From assembly GCA_902492895.1 (NCBI GenBank), contig CABUNG010000029.1, positions 1-32,396 on the forward strand: a stretch of DNA of 32,396 nucleotides, in the 5' to 3' direction. This document shows, piece by piece, positions 6,795 through 15,374 of the stretch. Both the position numbers and the translations under genes were made by a program. Below the pieces are notes generated by a model. The model had not been told where the DNA came from. It saw only the letters and a program-made list of their open reading frames with translations, and ran no database searches. Origin of the DNA: an uncultured Oscillospiraceae bacterium (GTDB taxonomy: Bacteria > Bacillota > Clostridia > Oscillospirales > Acutalibacteraceae). Every line of letters starts with the position of its first letter. The stretch's first letter is position 1.

Positions 6795-7253
6795 TTAGGC
6801 GCGCAGCAGCTTTTTCAGCTCCGCCGTGAGTGAAATGGCTTGTTCTTCGCTTTTGGTGATACAGACGAAGGTATCGTCCCCCGCCAAGGTGCCGACCACC
6901 TGATCCCAATGCAGAGAGTCCATGGCTGCACAGGCTGCCTGCGCCATGCCTGCCAGGCACTTGATCACCACGAGATTGGCGGCGTAATCGATGTGCAGCA
7001 CGGCGTCGGCAAACAGGGAATGGAATTTGGAGGAGATATTCTCGTTTTCCAGCCGCACGGTCGAATACCGGTAGCGGCCGTCGGGGCCCAGCGCCTTGAT
7101 CAGCCGCAGTTCCTTGATATCCCGGGACACGGTCGCCTGGGTGACGGTATAGCCATCTTCCCGCAGCAGGCGGAGCAGATCCTCCTGCGTTTCCACCGAG
7201 CCCTGATGGATGATTTCCAGAATCTTCGCATGCCGTTTGGTTTTCATCGACAT
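6795..7253 (-). CDS. argR: Arginine repressor ArgR/AhrC
   Basis: The 152-residue protein has the N-terminal winged-helix DNA-binding domain with the recognition segment TQATVSRDIKELRLIK (about 38-53). Its C-terminal domain contains GTLAGDDTFVCI, the arginine-binding and hexamerisation motif. It represses arginine biosynthesis and activates catabolism in response to L-arginine. It lies between nadK (12 bp) and recN (24 bp), the arrangement found across Firmicutes. The start ATG at 7253 follows AAAGGCAGG; a second ATG two codons later is equally possible. Confidence 0.96.
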   Translation of the reverse strand: MSMKTKRHAKILEIIHQGSVETQEDLLRLLREDGYTVTQATVSRDIKELRLIKALGPDGRYRYSTVRLENENISSKFHSLFADAVLHIDYAANLVVIKCLAGMAQAACAAMDSLHWDQVVGTLAGDDTFVCITKSEEQAISLTAELKKLLRA

Positions 7254-7265
7254 CCTGCCTTTCTG

Positions 7266-8099
7266 TCAGCGGTTCATCAGCTTGCGGTTGAGTACTTCGT
7301 AAAAGGGCCCCCGGCCGAGCATGATCAGGCACGCCTCGGCCTCCGCCCGGGACAGCGTCACGTCCGCTCCCGGTCCGAGCGGCACCGCCTCTTCCCCATC
7401 CACGGTCAGGAACACCGGGGCATCCGGCTGTCCGGCCGGACGGACGGACAGCTCCGCGTCCTCACCGAAGAGATAGGAACGGGAATGGAGAGAATGCGGA
7501 CAAACCGGCGTCAAAAGCAAACAGCGCAGGGCCGGATCGATCACAGGACCGCCGGCCGAGAGGGAGTATGCTGTCGAGCCGGTCGGCGTCGCGACGATCA
7601 CGCCGTCCGCCCGGTAATGCGCCACCCGCTCCCCCTTATTGGACACCTCGAGCTCAATCATCCTGGACAGGGAGCCGCGGGAAACCACCGCCTCGTTGAG
7701 AGCATTGAAATGCGTCGTCCGTCCTTCCCCCGAACGGATCGAAATATCCAGGAGCATCCGCTTTTCCACGGTATATTCCCCCCGGATCAGGGACTGCAGT
7801 TTCCCGAGTTCATCCGCTTCCAGCCCCGCCATAAAGCCGAGGCGTCCGCAGTTGATCCCGAGCACAGCCCGGCCGCAGAGCGCCGCGCGCTTGGCCGTGT
7901 GAATGATGGTGCCGTCCCCGCCAAGGGCCACCGCCACGTCGCATTCCCGAATGAGCGGATCGGCCTTGGCGCTCGGAAACGCCTCCCCTTCATCGGGCAG
8001 CAGAAGCTCGGCCCCAAGCTCCCTCAGAGCGGCGCAGACGCGGGGAAACGCCTCCCGCACGCCGGACGCGCGCGGATTGGGCAGCACGGCTATCCGCAT
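7266..8099 (-). CDS. nadK: NAD kinase
   Basis: The 277-residue enzyme phosphorylates NAD to NADP. The GGDGT motif is at residues 60-64, the NE motif follows in FNALNEAVVSRG, and the glycine-rich GSTAYSLSAGGP motif is intact. The frame is open upstream, but the ATG at 8099 (MRIAVLPNPR) has the family's usual opening and a Shine-Dalgarno (GGAGAAAGGA) about 8 nt upstream. It lies 25 bp downstream of tlyA and 12 bp upstream of argR, so it is part of the dxs-recN operon. Confidence 0.96.
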   Translation of the reverse strand: MRIAVLPNPRASGVREAFPRVCAALRELGAELLLPDEGEAFPSAKADPLIRECDVAVALGGDGTIIHTAKRAALCGRAVLGINCGRLGFMAGLEADELGKLQSLIRGEYTVEKRMLLDISIRSGEGRTTHFNALNEAVVSRGSLSRMIELEVSNKGERVAHYRADGVIVATPTGSTAYSLSAGGPVIDPALRCLLLTPVCPHSLHSRSYLFGEDAELSVRPAGQPDAPVFLTVDGEEAVPLGPGADVTLSRAEAEACLIMLGRGPFYEVLNRKLMNR

Positions 8100-8124
8100 A
8101 AACGTCATCCTTTCTCCGGTCTGT

Positions 8125-8943
8125 TTATCTGGCCGACAAAGCGGCAAACGCCTCGTCCACCACCGCCTTCGTATCCAGGCAGATGGGGGATCCCCCGGCC
8201 GGCGGAGCGGTCAGCACCGCCAGATATTCGATGTTCCCCTCTCCGCCTGTAATCGGGGAAAAGGTCAGGCGGTCGAGACGAAATCCTTCCTCCGCAAAGA
8301 AGCGGAGCATATCGTCGAGAACGCGGCGGTGGACCCGCGGATCCCGCACCACGCCTCTTTTCCCGACCGCCTGACGTCCCGCCTCGAACTGGGGCTTGAT
8401 CAGCACGACGAGCCGCGCGTTCGGCGTTAGAAAGGGACGCACCGCCGGCAAGACGGCTTTGACGGAAATAAACGACACATCCGCCGTCACAAGACCGACC
8501 GCGTTCGGCGGTATCGTGGATACGGCCGCCAGGGAACGGGCGTCGGTTCCCTCGAGATTCACCACCCGGGGATCCGCACACAAAGACGGATGCAGCTGGC
8601 CGTGCCCCACATCGACAGCATAGACTACGGCGGCGCCGTTTTTCAGCATACAGTCGGTAAAGCCTCCGGTCGAGGCCCCGATATCCAGGGCGGTGAGGCC
8701 CGTCCAATCGAGCTGCGCTTCCCGCATCGCTTTTTCCAGTTTGAGGCCGCCCCGGCCGACGTAAGGGCATCCGCCTTCACAGCAGAGCTCCGCCGCAGGA
8801 TCGATCAGGGCAGAGGGCTTGGTTTCCGGACGGCCGTTGACGAAAACATTCCCGGAGCGGATCTGCTCTTTCGCCCGTTCCCGGCCGGAACACAGACCCC
8901 TTTCCACCAGCAGTGCATCGAGCCGCTTATGCGGACGGTCCAT
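8125..8943 (-). CDS. tlyA: TlyA family 2'-O rRNA methyltransferase
   Basis: The 272-residue protein has an N-terminal S4 RNA-binding domain (about 5-65) and a C-terminal FtsJ-like methyltransferase domain with SAM motif ALDIGASTGGF (about 85-95). Members of the family methylate riboses in 16S or 23S rRNA; some have been annotated as haemolysins, which is unlikely to be their main role. The first 17 bp overlap the end of dxs, showing tight coupling. The dxs-tlyA-nadK-argR-recN order is conserved in Firmicutes. Confidence 0.95.
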   Translation of the reverse strand: MDRPHKRLDALLVERGLCSGRERAKEQIRSGNVFVNGRPETKPSALIDPAAELCCEGGCPYVGRGGLKLEKAMREAQLDWTGLTALDIGASTGGFTDCMLKNGAAVVYAVDVGHGQLHPSLCADPRVVNLEGTDARSLAAVSTIPPNAVGLVTADVSFISVKAVLPAVRPFLTPNARLVVLIKPQFEAGRQAVGKRGVVRDPRVHRRVLDDMLRFFAEEGFRLDRLTFSPITGGEGNIEYLAVLTAPPAGGSPICLDTKAVVDEAFAALSAR

Positions 8944-10798
8944 ACGTAAACGCCTCCCGGATGGCCTCGATCATCCCGTCCACATCGAGTCCTGTGCGGC
9001 GGAAGCCCGCCGACGTGGTACAGGCGGGGATAAATTCGTCGATGGCCCGGCAAAAGCATCTTCCTCCGAAGCCGATTTCGAGCAGCCGGCTTTCAAAAGC
9101 CTGCCCGATGCCCCCCTGCCCGCTTCCTTCTTCAAAAAACAGCACCTGATCGTAATCAGCCGCGATCGAAACGCACTCTTCCGGAAGCGGCCAGATACGG
9201 GTCAGCTTGAGCAGCGAGACCGGCACATTCTCATCCGCCAGCTCTTTGGCGGCAATCATCGCGTGGGAAAACAGGCGGCCGTAGGTGATGAGCAGGATCC
9301 GGGCCCCGGCGTTTTTCAGATGGGTATAGGGTTTGTAATCGGGTTCAAACCCCTCGCAGCCGGGCAATTCGCCGCCTTTGGGATACCGCACCACGGCGAT
9401 GCCGGCCGCGTCATACAGCGCCTGTTTGAGGTTGATGTCCAATTCCGAAAAAGTGGACGGGCTGTAGATGGTGACGTGGGGAATCGTGGTCAGGAAAGGC
9501 ACGTCGAACACACCCTGATGGGTTTCGCCGTCGTCCGGAACGATGCCGGCCCGATCCACCGCCAGCACGATGTGGTTGTTCATAATGGCGGTGTCGTTGA
9601 GAATCTGATCGTAACACCGCTGCAAAAAGGTGGAATACACAGCGAAAACCGGCAGCATGCCCCCGGTGGCCAACCCCGACGCAAAGGTAACGGCGTGTTC
9701 CTCCGCAATCCCCACGTCGAAGAATCGAACCGGATAACGCTCTGCGAATTTCGTCAGGCAGGTGCCGCTCTTCATAGCGGCGGTGATGGCACAGATCCGC
9801 AGATCCTCCTGCGCCAGGCGGGAAAGGCTGTCCCCCATCGCGGACGAAAAGGATCTGGAAGACGGCGGGGTTTTGCCCGTTTCTATATCAAAACCCGTAA
9901 CGCCGTGATACGTATCGGGATTCTGCATGGCGAAGCTGTATCCCTTGCCCTTAACTGTCTCCACATGCAGAAGGACCGGGCGGCTGAGATTTTTGGCTGT
10001 TTGAAGAGCCGCCGTCAGATCATGAAGGTTGTGGCCATCGACGGGTCCCAGATAATAAAACCCCATTTCCTCAAACAGGGTGCTGCTGTGATACAGCGCG
10101 TTTTTGAGGCGGGACTTGACCCAGACGAACAGCCGCTGAATGGGCTTCCCGATCAGCGGAATGCGGGCGATCAAATTGCTGACCCCCATTTTAAACCGCA
10201 CATACCGGGGACGGGAACGCAGCGTGGCCAGATGGCGCGCAACAAACCCGACATTTTTATTGATGGACATCCGGTTGTCGTTCAGCACGACGATCAAGCG
10301 GTCGCTGCTCCGGCCTGCATTGCTGAGACCCTCATAAGCCAGCCCGCCCGTCAGGGCGCCGTCCCCCAGGACGGCCACCACGTAGCCGCCGTCTCCCGAC
10401 AGGGTTTTCGCCTTGGCCATCCCATTTGCCGCCGAGACGGCGGTGCTGCTGTGCCCGGCGATAAACGTATCGTATTCGCTCTCTTCCGGCTTGGGAAACC
10501 CTGAAATCCCCCCGGTCTGCCGGAGGGTATCGAAACGGCCGCAGCGGCCGGTCAGCAATTTGTGTACGTAGCACTGATGACCCACGTCCCAGACGATCCG
10601 GTCACGGGGCGTGTCCAGCATTTTGTGCAGAGCGACGGTCAACTCCACGACACCGAGGTTGGACGAAAGGTGTCCGCCCGTTTTGGAGACGGTCTGCACC
10701 AGGGTTTTCCGCAGCTCGGCGCACAGGGCGTCCAATTCGGGCAGTGTCATGCCGCGGATATCCTCGGGGGAATGAATTTGGTCAATCGAAATTTTCAT
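8927..10798 (-). CDS. dxs: 1-deoxy-D-xylulose-5-phosphate synthase
   Basis: The 623-residue thiamine-diphosphate enzyme makes DXP from pyruvate and glyceraldehyde-3-phosphate, the first step of the MEP isoprenoid pathway. The N-terminal HLSSNLGVVELTVAL and the TPP-binding GDGALTGGLAYEGLSNAG ... NDNRMSI motif are intact. The transketolase pyrimidine-binding domain (RFFDVGIAEEHAV) and the C-terminal domain follow. The length is standard. It lies near ispA, which uses the pathway's products, and overlaps tlyA by 17 bp. Confidence 0.98.
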   Translation of the reverse strand: MKISIDQIHSPEDIRGMTLPELDALCAELRKTLVQTVSKTGGHLSSNLGVVELTVALHKMLDTPRDRIVWDVGHQCYVHKLLTGRCGRFDTLRQTGGISGFPKPEESEYDTFIAGHSSTAVSAANGMAKAKTLSGDGGYVVAVLGDGALTGGLAYEGLSNAGRSSDRLIVVLNDNRMSINKNVGFVARHLATLRSRPRYVRFKMGVSNLIARIPLIGKPIQRLFVWVKSRLKNALYHSSTLFEEMGFYYLGPVDGHNLHDLTAALQTAKNLSRPVLLHVETVKGKGYSFAMQNPDTYHGVTGFDIETGKTPPSSRSFSSAMGDSLSRLAQEDLRICAITAAMKSGTCLTKFAERYPVRFFDVGIAEEHAVTFASGLATGGMLPVFAVYSTFLQRCYDQILNDTAIMNNHIVLAVDRAGIVPDDGETHQGVFDVPFLTTIPHVTIYSPSTFSELDINLKQALYDAAGIAVVRYPKGGELPGCEGFEPDYKPYTHLKNAGARILLITYGRLFSHAMIAAKELADENVPVSLLKLTRIWPLPEECVSIAADYDQVLFFEEGSGQGGIGQAFESRLLEIGFGGRCFCRAIDEFIPACTTSAGFRRTGLDVDGMIEAIREAFTYGPSA

Positions 10799-10837
10799 AG
10801 GCCAAGCCTCGTTTCGTTGCAGTCGCCGGGGCCGGCG

Positions 10838-11317
10838 TCAGGCCGGAATGATCATCCCGACCAGGATCCCCAGCAGCACACCGCCCAAAACCTCCAAGGG
10901 CGTATGCCCGATAAACTCTTTTAAATCGATCTCAATGACTTCTTTATCCGGAATACCGTCGCCGTTTACGTCGGCATTCTTGGTCTCAATCTGATTTAAA
11001 TATTTATTGAGCAGGCGGGCGTGTTCCCCCGCCTCCCGGCGCACCCCCATCGCGTCGTACATCGTGACGAACGCGAACATCACCGCCAGGGCAAAGAGGG
11101 GATCGGAAACCCCATAAAACCGCGCGACCGAAATCGTCAGGGCACAGACCATGGCTGAATGGGCGCTCGGCATACCGCCGGCTCCCCACAAACGTTCCGG
11201 ATTCACTTTTTTAGTCAAACAGGCGGTGATGATCACCTTGAGCACCTGTGCGCACAACCATGCCAGGACGGCGGCGAACAACACTCTGTTGGCAAAAAAC
11301 TCCCTGATGAGTCCCAT
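10838..11317 (-). CDS. Divergent PAP2 family membrane protein (DUF212)
   Basis: The 159-residue protein has about four membrane segments and the DUF212 hallmark GGMPSAHSA (residues 47-55), related to the PAP2 phosphatase motif, followed by YDAMGVRREAGEHA and the C-terminal HTPLEVLGG. The family is probably a membrane phosphatase acting on lipid phosphates. Its position between ispA and dxs suggests a role with polyprenyl phosphates, but this is inference. Residues 116-127 (DVNGDGIPDKEV) form an EF-hand-like loop inserted in the soluble loop before HTPLEV, which looks unusual for the family. The ATG at 11317 is clear. Confidence 0.9.
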   Translation of the reverse strand: MGLIREFFANRVLFAAVLAWLCAQVLKVIITACLTKKVNPERLWGAGGMPSAHSAMVCALTISVARFYGVSDPLFALAVMFAFVTMYDAMGVRREAGEHARLLNKYLNQIETKNADVNGDGIPDKEVIEIDLKEFIGHTPLEVLGGVLLGILVGMIIPA

Positions 11318-11346
11318 CCATTTTCACGCCTTTCGGTCTGCCGGCA

Positions 11347-12243
11347 TTACTGCGAGCGAGCCAACAGTCGTTCGGCCAGCAAGCGCAAATTTTCGGTATC
11401 TTTTTTAAAGGGCTTCAAGGCCGCCAAGGCGGCCTGTGTGTGTTCCTGTGCCAGACGGCGGACTTCGTCGATGCCCAGCAGGGATACGTAGGTCGTTTTT
11501 TCATTCGATGCATCGCTGCCGACCGGTTTCCCCAGCTTTTCGGAAGTTGAGGTCACGTCCAGTATATCATCAATCATCTGAAAACACAAACCGATATGGA
11601 TGCCAAACCGCTGAGCGGCTTCCACCTGTTTGGCCCCGCCGCCCCCGACCACACAGCCCATTTCACAGGCCGCCGCGATCAGCGCGGCGGTTTTCCCCTC
11701 CTGCAGGACACGGAGGAGATCCAAATCGATGGCGCGGCCCTCGCTTTCGAGGTCGATCACCTGGCCGCCGACCATTCCGTAAATCCCCGCGCCTTTTGCG
11801 AGAGACAGCGCCGCGGACAGCACCCGTTCAGCCGGGATTCCGGCCCGATTAGCCGGATCCAGCATGGTTTCGAACGCCAGATTGAGCAGCCCGTCCCCCG
11901 CCAGCAGCGCCATATCCTCCCCAAACGCCGCATGGACCGACGGCTTACCGCGGCGCAGGGGGCTATTATCCATGCAGGGCATGTCGTCATGCACGAGCGA
12001 ATAGGAATGGATCATCTCCACCGCCGCGGCAAAGGGCATGGCCCTGCCGGCCTCGCCGCAGCAAAGGCGGCAGAATTCCAAGGTCAGCACCGGGCGCAGG
12101 CGCTTGCCCCCCTCGGCGCAGGCATACTGCATGGCCTTCATAACGGTCGCCTGCGGGAAATCCCCCGCCGGCAGATAACCGGGCAGCGCATGTTCCACCG
12201 CCCGGCGGTGGGCGTCCAATACCGGGGTGTAGAGTTCGTTCAA
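11347..12243 (-). CDS. ispA: Polyprenyl synthetase (farnesyl/geranylgeranyl diphosphate synthase)
   Basis: The 298-residue enzyme condenses isopentenyl diphosphate with allylic diphosphates. The first aspartate-rich motif is DDMPCMD (residues 86-92) and the second is DDILD (225-229), with GGKRLRP upstream and EGKTAALI in between. The product length, C15 or C20, cannot be fixed from sequence. The start is TTG, overlapping the xseB stop (TTGA). No better start exists before the conserved core, so the TTG start is accepted with moderate confidence. It is translationally coupled to xseB. Confidence 0.95.
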   Translation of the reverse strand: MNELYTPVLDAHRRAVEHALPGYLPAGDFPQATVMKAMQYACAEGGKRLRPVLTLEFCRLCCGEAGRAMPFAAAVEMIHSYSLVHDDMPCMDNSPLRRGKPSVHAAFGEDMALLAGDGLLNLAFETMLDPANRAGIPAERVLSAALSLAKGAGIYGMVGGQVIDLESEGRAIDLDLLRVLQEGKTAALIAAACEMGCVVGGGGAKQVEAAQRFGIHIGLCFQMIDDILDVTSTSEKLGKPVGSDASNEKTTYVSLLGIDEVRRLAQEHTQAALAALKPFKKDTENLRLLAERLLARSQ

Positions 12244-12503
12244 CGCTCGTCCCGTCCTTCCGCCTGATCGTCTTCCGCCAGAGCGGCGGGCTCATCCCGC
12301 AAGCCTTCCGCCTGTTCGACGGCGGTCAGCTTGACGATCTTCTGTTCCGCTTCCTTGAGCGCTTTGGTACAGAAGGCCGTCAGGCGGGTTCCTTCTTCAA
12401 ACAGCTTCAGAGACTCATCCAAGGGGCAGCCTCCGTTTTCCAGCAGGCCTACGATCTGCTCGAGCCTGGTCATCGCCTCTTCAAACGACTGCTTTTCCGC
12501 CAT
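12240..12503 (-). CDS. xseB: Exodeoxyribonuclease VII small subunit
   Basis: The 87-residue protein matches XseB: FEEAMTRLEQIVGLLENGGCPLDESLKLFEEG in the family pattern, a helical hairpin that binds XseA. It forms exonuclease VII, which degrades single-stranded DNA. The ATG at 12503 was chosen because MAEKQSFEEA is the usual opening and a Shine-Dalgarno (GAAAGGAAG) lies upstream. The last residues are acidic and poorly conserved. It follows xseA by 60 bp and overlaps ispA by 4 bp. Confidence 0.95.
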   Translation of the reverse strand: MAEKQSFEEAMTRLEQIVGLLENGGCPLDESLKLFEEGTRLTAFCTKALKEAEQKIVKLTAVEQAEGLRDEPAALAEDDQAEGRDER

Positions 12504-12563
12504 CTTTCGGTTCTTCCTTTCTTGACGCCAGACCGCCGCCAAAAGCGGCCGGGTACCGGCCGG

Positions 12564-13820
12564 TCATCGTCCCGAATCCGGAACAACGGTTTTCACTTCA
12601 CAGTCCACCTGGCCGTCGGCCAAACGAAGGGTTACGGGATCGCCCGGCTTCACGGCTTCCGCCGAGCGGAGTACCGCTCCACCGGGCACGACCGGGATGG
12701 CATAGCCGCGGTTGATCACCTTGAGGGGACTGAGCGCATCCAGCTTGCCGGCCGCACCGGCCAGACGCCGCTCGGCTTTGGCAACGCACAGGCCCGCCGC
12801 CCGCGCAAACGCCCTGGATGCGTAATCGAGCCGCATGCTCCGCTCCTCCACATAGAACAGCGGGGTTTTGAGGCAGCGCCTTTCGGCCAAATTGCCGAGC
12901 CTCCGGCTCTCCTGCCGCACCCGCGTATCCGCCCCCCTCACCAGCCGGGCCTGCAGCTGGGCCAAACGGCTGAGGAGCTGTCTCGTATCCGGAACCGCGA
13001 GTTCCGCGGCCGCGGACGGGGTAGGTGCCCGCAGATCGGCGGCAAAATCGCAGATGGTGAAATCGGTCTCGTGTCCCACCGCCGAAATCACGGGGATGGG
13101 CGACGCGGCAACCGCGCGGGCCACCCGCTCATCGTTGAACGCCCACAGTTCCTCGATGGATCCGCCTCCCCGGCCGATGATGAGCACATCGGGGGCGTAG
13201 CGGGATCCGGAGCGCTTCAGGGCCGCGAAGCGGCCGAGCGCATCCACAAGCTGGGGGGGCGCCCCCTCCCCCTGCACGAGAACCGGGGCAAAGAGAACGG
13301 CGGCCTGCGGATACCGCCGTCCGAGGATGTTGAGGATATCGCGGACGGCAGCCCCCGTCGGGGACGTGATCACGCCTACCAGAGCCGGATACGGCGGGAG
13401 CGGCCGTTTGCGCCGCTCATCGAACAACCCCTCTTCGGCGAGCTTTGCTTTTAGCTGCTCATACGCCACCTGGAGCGCTCCAATGCCGTCCGGCTGCATC
13501 TCCTCTATATAGATTTGGTAGGAACCGTCCTTGTCATACAGGGACACCCGCGCCTTTACGATGACTTTCATCCCGTTTTCCGGGGTGAAGGGCACCTTTG
13601 CGGCAAAAGCGCGGAACATAACGGCTTTGACCACCGCCCCCTCGTCCTTGAGGGTGAGATAAAAATGGCCCGACCGGACATGGTTGGTGAAATTGCTGAT
13701 CTCCCCGCTTACATACACGCCCAGCAGGTGCGGATCCCCTTCGAGCAGGGATTTCACGTACCGATTGAGCTGGGTGACGGAGATGACCCGCGTCGGTTTG
13801 GTTTCCCGGATATCCTGCAT
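12564..13820 (-). CDS. xseA: Exodeoxyribonuclease VII large subunit
   Basis: The 418-residue catalytic subunit has the N-terminal OB-fold (VYVSGEISNFTNHVRSGHFYLTLKD) and the catalytic core with GVITSPTGAAVRDI and IGRGGGSIEELW AFNDE, followed by a long helical region. It acts with XseB on single-stranded DNA. The length is normal. The ATG at 13820 has a Shine-Dalgarno GGGAGG. It lies 41 bp downstream of the M22-like gene. Confidence 0.97.
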   Translation of the reverse strand: MQDIRETKPTRVISVTQLNRYVKSLLEGDPHLLGVYVSGEISNFTNHVRSGHFYLTLKDEGAVVKAVMFRAFAAKVPFTPENGMKVIVKARVSLYDKDGSYQIYIEEMQPDGIGALQVAYEQLKAKLAEEGLFDERRKRPLPPYPALVGVITSPTGAAVRDILNILGRRYPQAAVLFAPVLVQGEGAPPQLVDALGRFAALKRSGSRYAPDVLIIGRGGGSIEELWAFNDERVARAVAASPIPVISAVGHETDFTICDFAADLRAPTPSAAAELAVPDTRQLLSRLAQLQARLVRGADTRVRQESRRLGNLAERRCLKTPLFYVEERSMRLDYASRAFARAAGLCVAKAERRLAGAAGKLDALSPLKVINRGYAIPVVPGGAVLRSAEAVKPGDPVTLRLADGQVDCEVKTVVPDSGR

Positions 13821-13861
13821 AGCTGCCTCCCTGGCATCGTCAGATTCTATGTTACGGCGAT

Positions 13862-14812
13862 TTATCCCTTCCGTCCCGACTTGACCGCGGCCAGCAGCGC
13901 GATCCCCGCCGCGTTGTCGGCCGAATAGGCGGGAGGCGCAAAGATGCCGCCGTATGTCTCCTCGAGTTCGCGGCGGATGAGGGTGTTGGACATAACCCCG
14001 CCCGCGTATAAAAGCGGCAAATCCCCGAAACGGCGGAACAGAGCCGCCGTCATGCCGTCGAGTGCGGCGAGGACGCTGTACAGACAGAAGCGCGCCACCT
14101 CTTCGGGCGGCTCACCCCGGGCTATCCGGTCGCGGCACTGGTTTTCGACCCCGGACAGATGGCAGCTGCCCTCCTCCAGCGACGGACGGGGCTGGTAATG
14201 CCCCGTGCCCCCGAGCGCGAGCTGCTCGAGAGCCGGACCGGCCGGGAACGGCAGCCCCAGCATCCGGCCCACCCGGTCGATGAGCTGTCCCGCCTTGAGA
14301 TCGAGGGATGTCGCCACGGTTTCACATCGAAACACGCAGGTGTCGTCCGGTTCGACAAGTAGAGCGTCGGTGGTGCCGCCCGAAACATGGAACGCCAGGA
14401 AGCGCCGGTCCATCCACGCCGTTTTGTCCGCCCCATAGAGCGCGGCGGCCACATGGCCCTGCTGATGGGAAAAACGGTAGAGCGGCGCTCCGGTCACGGC
14501 CGCAAGCGCTCGGGCGGACCCCGTTCCGGCCAGGAAGCAGGGCATATAGGACCCCTCCGCCTGCCGCGGACGATCGGAGGCCGCCACCCCGTCGAGCAGC
14601 ATCGGCCGTCCGCCGAGATCTTCCCGCAGCCGTTCGAGCACCTCGGGCAGCTGCCTGGTATGGAAGAACACCGCGTCACTCTGGCGCAGGCCTAGCTCTC
14701 CATCCCGCACCGGCAGCGGCTGCTTTACTTGCCACATCACCCCCGCCCCGGCATCGTATGCCGCAGCGGAGGTGGTGTAATTGCTGGTATCCAGTCCGAT
14801 ATACAGCCCCAT
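13862..14812 (-). CDS. TsaD-like M22/Kae1-family protein (paralogue of the t6A enzyme)
   Basis: The 316-residue protein has the ASKHA fold of the Kae1/TsaD family. The N-terminal GLDTSNYTTSAA is the ATP-binding phosphate-1 loop, and the metal-binding HxxxH is H116-Q-Q-G-H120 in FSHQQGHVAAAL. HVSGGTTD and LYAGGVMSN are also family motifs. It is shorter and more divergent than TsaD proper, which is likely to be encoded elsewhere. Its substrate is unknown; older annotations call it an O-sialoglycoprotease, which is doubtful. The ATG at 14812 was chosen because MGLYIGLDTSN is the natural opening and a Shine-Dalgarno (AAGGGGG) lies upstream within the end of nusB. It occupies the position of folD in the Bacillus cluster. 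Confidence 0.85.
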   Translation of the reverse strand: MGLYIGLDTSNYTTSAAAYDAGAGVMWQVKQPLPVRDGELGLRQSDAVFFHTRQLPEVLERLREDLGGRPMLLDGVAASDRPRQAEGSYMPCFLAGTGSARALAAVTGAPLYRFSHQQGHVAAALYGADKTAWMDRRFLAFHVSGGTTDALLVEPDDTCVFRCETVATSLDLKAGQLIDRVGRMLGLPFPAGPALEQLALGGTGHYQPRPSLEEGSCHLSGVENQCRDRIARGEPPEEVARFCLYSVLAALDGMTAALFRRFGDLPLLYAGGVMSNTLIRRELEETYGGIFAPPAYSADNAAGIALLAAVKSGRKG

Positions 14813-14828
14813 CGAAAGCGCCGCCCCC

Positions 14829-15248
14829 TTATGGATTCGGTTCTTCCCCTGCGGGATTCCCCCGCCGGGCCACACCGCCCAGAACGCCGTTGATGAAAGA
14901 AGCGTCGTCTTCGCCGCCATACTTTTTGGCGAGTTCGACCGCTTCATTGATCGAGACGCTCACCGGGATGTCCTCTTCGAATTCCATTTCATAAATCGCC
15001 AGCCGCATGATGGACAGCGCCACGCGGGACAAACGGTCCTTGTTCCATTTCCGGGAAAAGGCCGAAATCAGCTCGTCCTCCTCCGTGAGATGAGCCGCCG
15101 CCCCCTCGGCGAGGGACAGCGCAAAGGCGTCGCCCTCCACGTCCCTGGCCTCGGCTGCGTTCTCCAGAATGGAGCGGACCGGTTCATCGGTAAACGTCAT
15201 TTCAAACAACAGGACAAAGGCCAGTTCCCGGGCTTCCCTGCGCGTCAT
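14829..15248 (-). CDS. nusB: Transcription antitermination factor NusB
   Basis: The 139-residue protein starts MTRREARELAFVLLFEM and ends with INEAVELAKKYGGEDDASFINGVL, both diagnostic for NusB. It binds boxA RNA with NusE and supports rRNA antitermination. The upstream in-frame extension was rejected because the ATG at 15248 has a Shine-Dalgarno (GAGAAAGGCG) and the extension has no family match. A hairpin region (15298-15368) separates it from asp23. Confidence 0.95.
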   Translation of the reverse strand: MTRREARELAFVLLFEMTFTDEPVRSILENAAEARDVEGDAFALSLAEGAAAHLTEEDELISAFSRKWNKDRLSRVALSIMRLAIYEMEFEEDIPVSVSINEAVELAKKYGGEDDASFINGVLGGVARRGNPAGEEPNP

Positions 15249-15312
15249 ATGCGTCACGCCTTTCTCAAACGTCCAATTTCTTCTAAAGACGACAGGAGGC
15301 GACACCATCGGG

Positions 15313-15346
15313 ACAGCAAAGACCCTCCACAAGGCTGCGGAGGGTC
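15313..15346 (-). terminator. Hairpin with weak T-run between asp23 and nusB
   Basis: Read on the minus strand, GACCCTCC (15339-15346) pairs with GGAGGGTC (15321-15328) around a 10-nt loop, followed by TTTGCTGT. The T-run is poor, so termination would be partial. The sequence just before it, ATGGAACCGCGG, resembles a T-box motif. Confidence 0.45.
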
Positions 15347-15374
15347 CGCGGTTCCATATGATGTCGCCACACAC

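Noticed and set aside
4680..6833. Very long plus-strand ORF (717 codons) opposite recN and the T-box
   Set aside because: It is antisense to recN, whose Walker and signature motifs are unmistakable, and crosses the T-box leader. His/Arg/Pro-rich composition is typical of a shadow frame.
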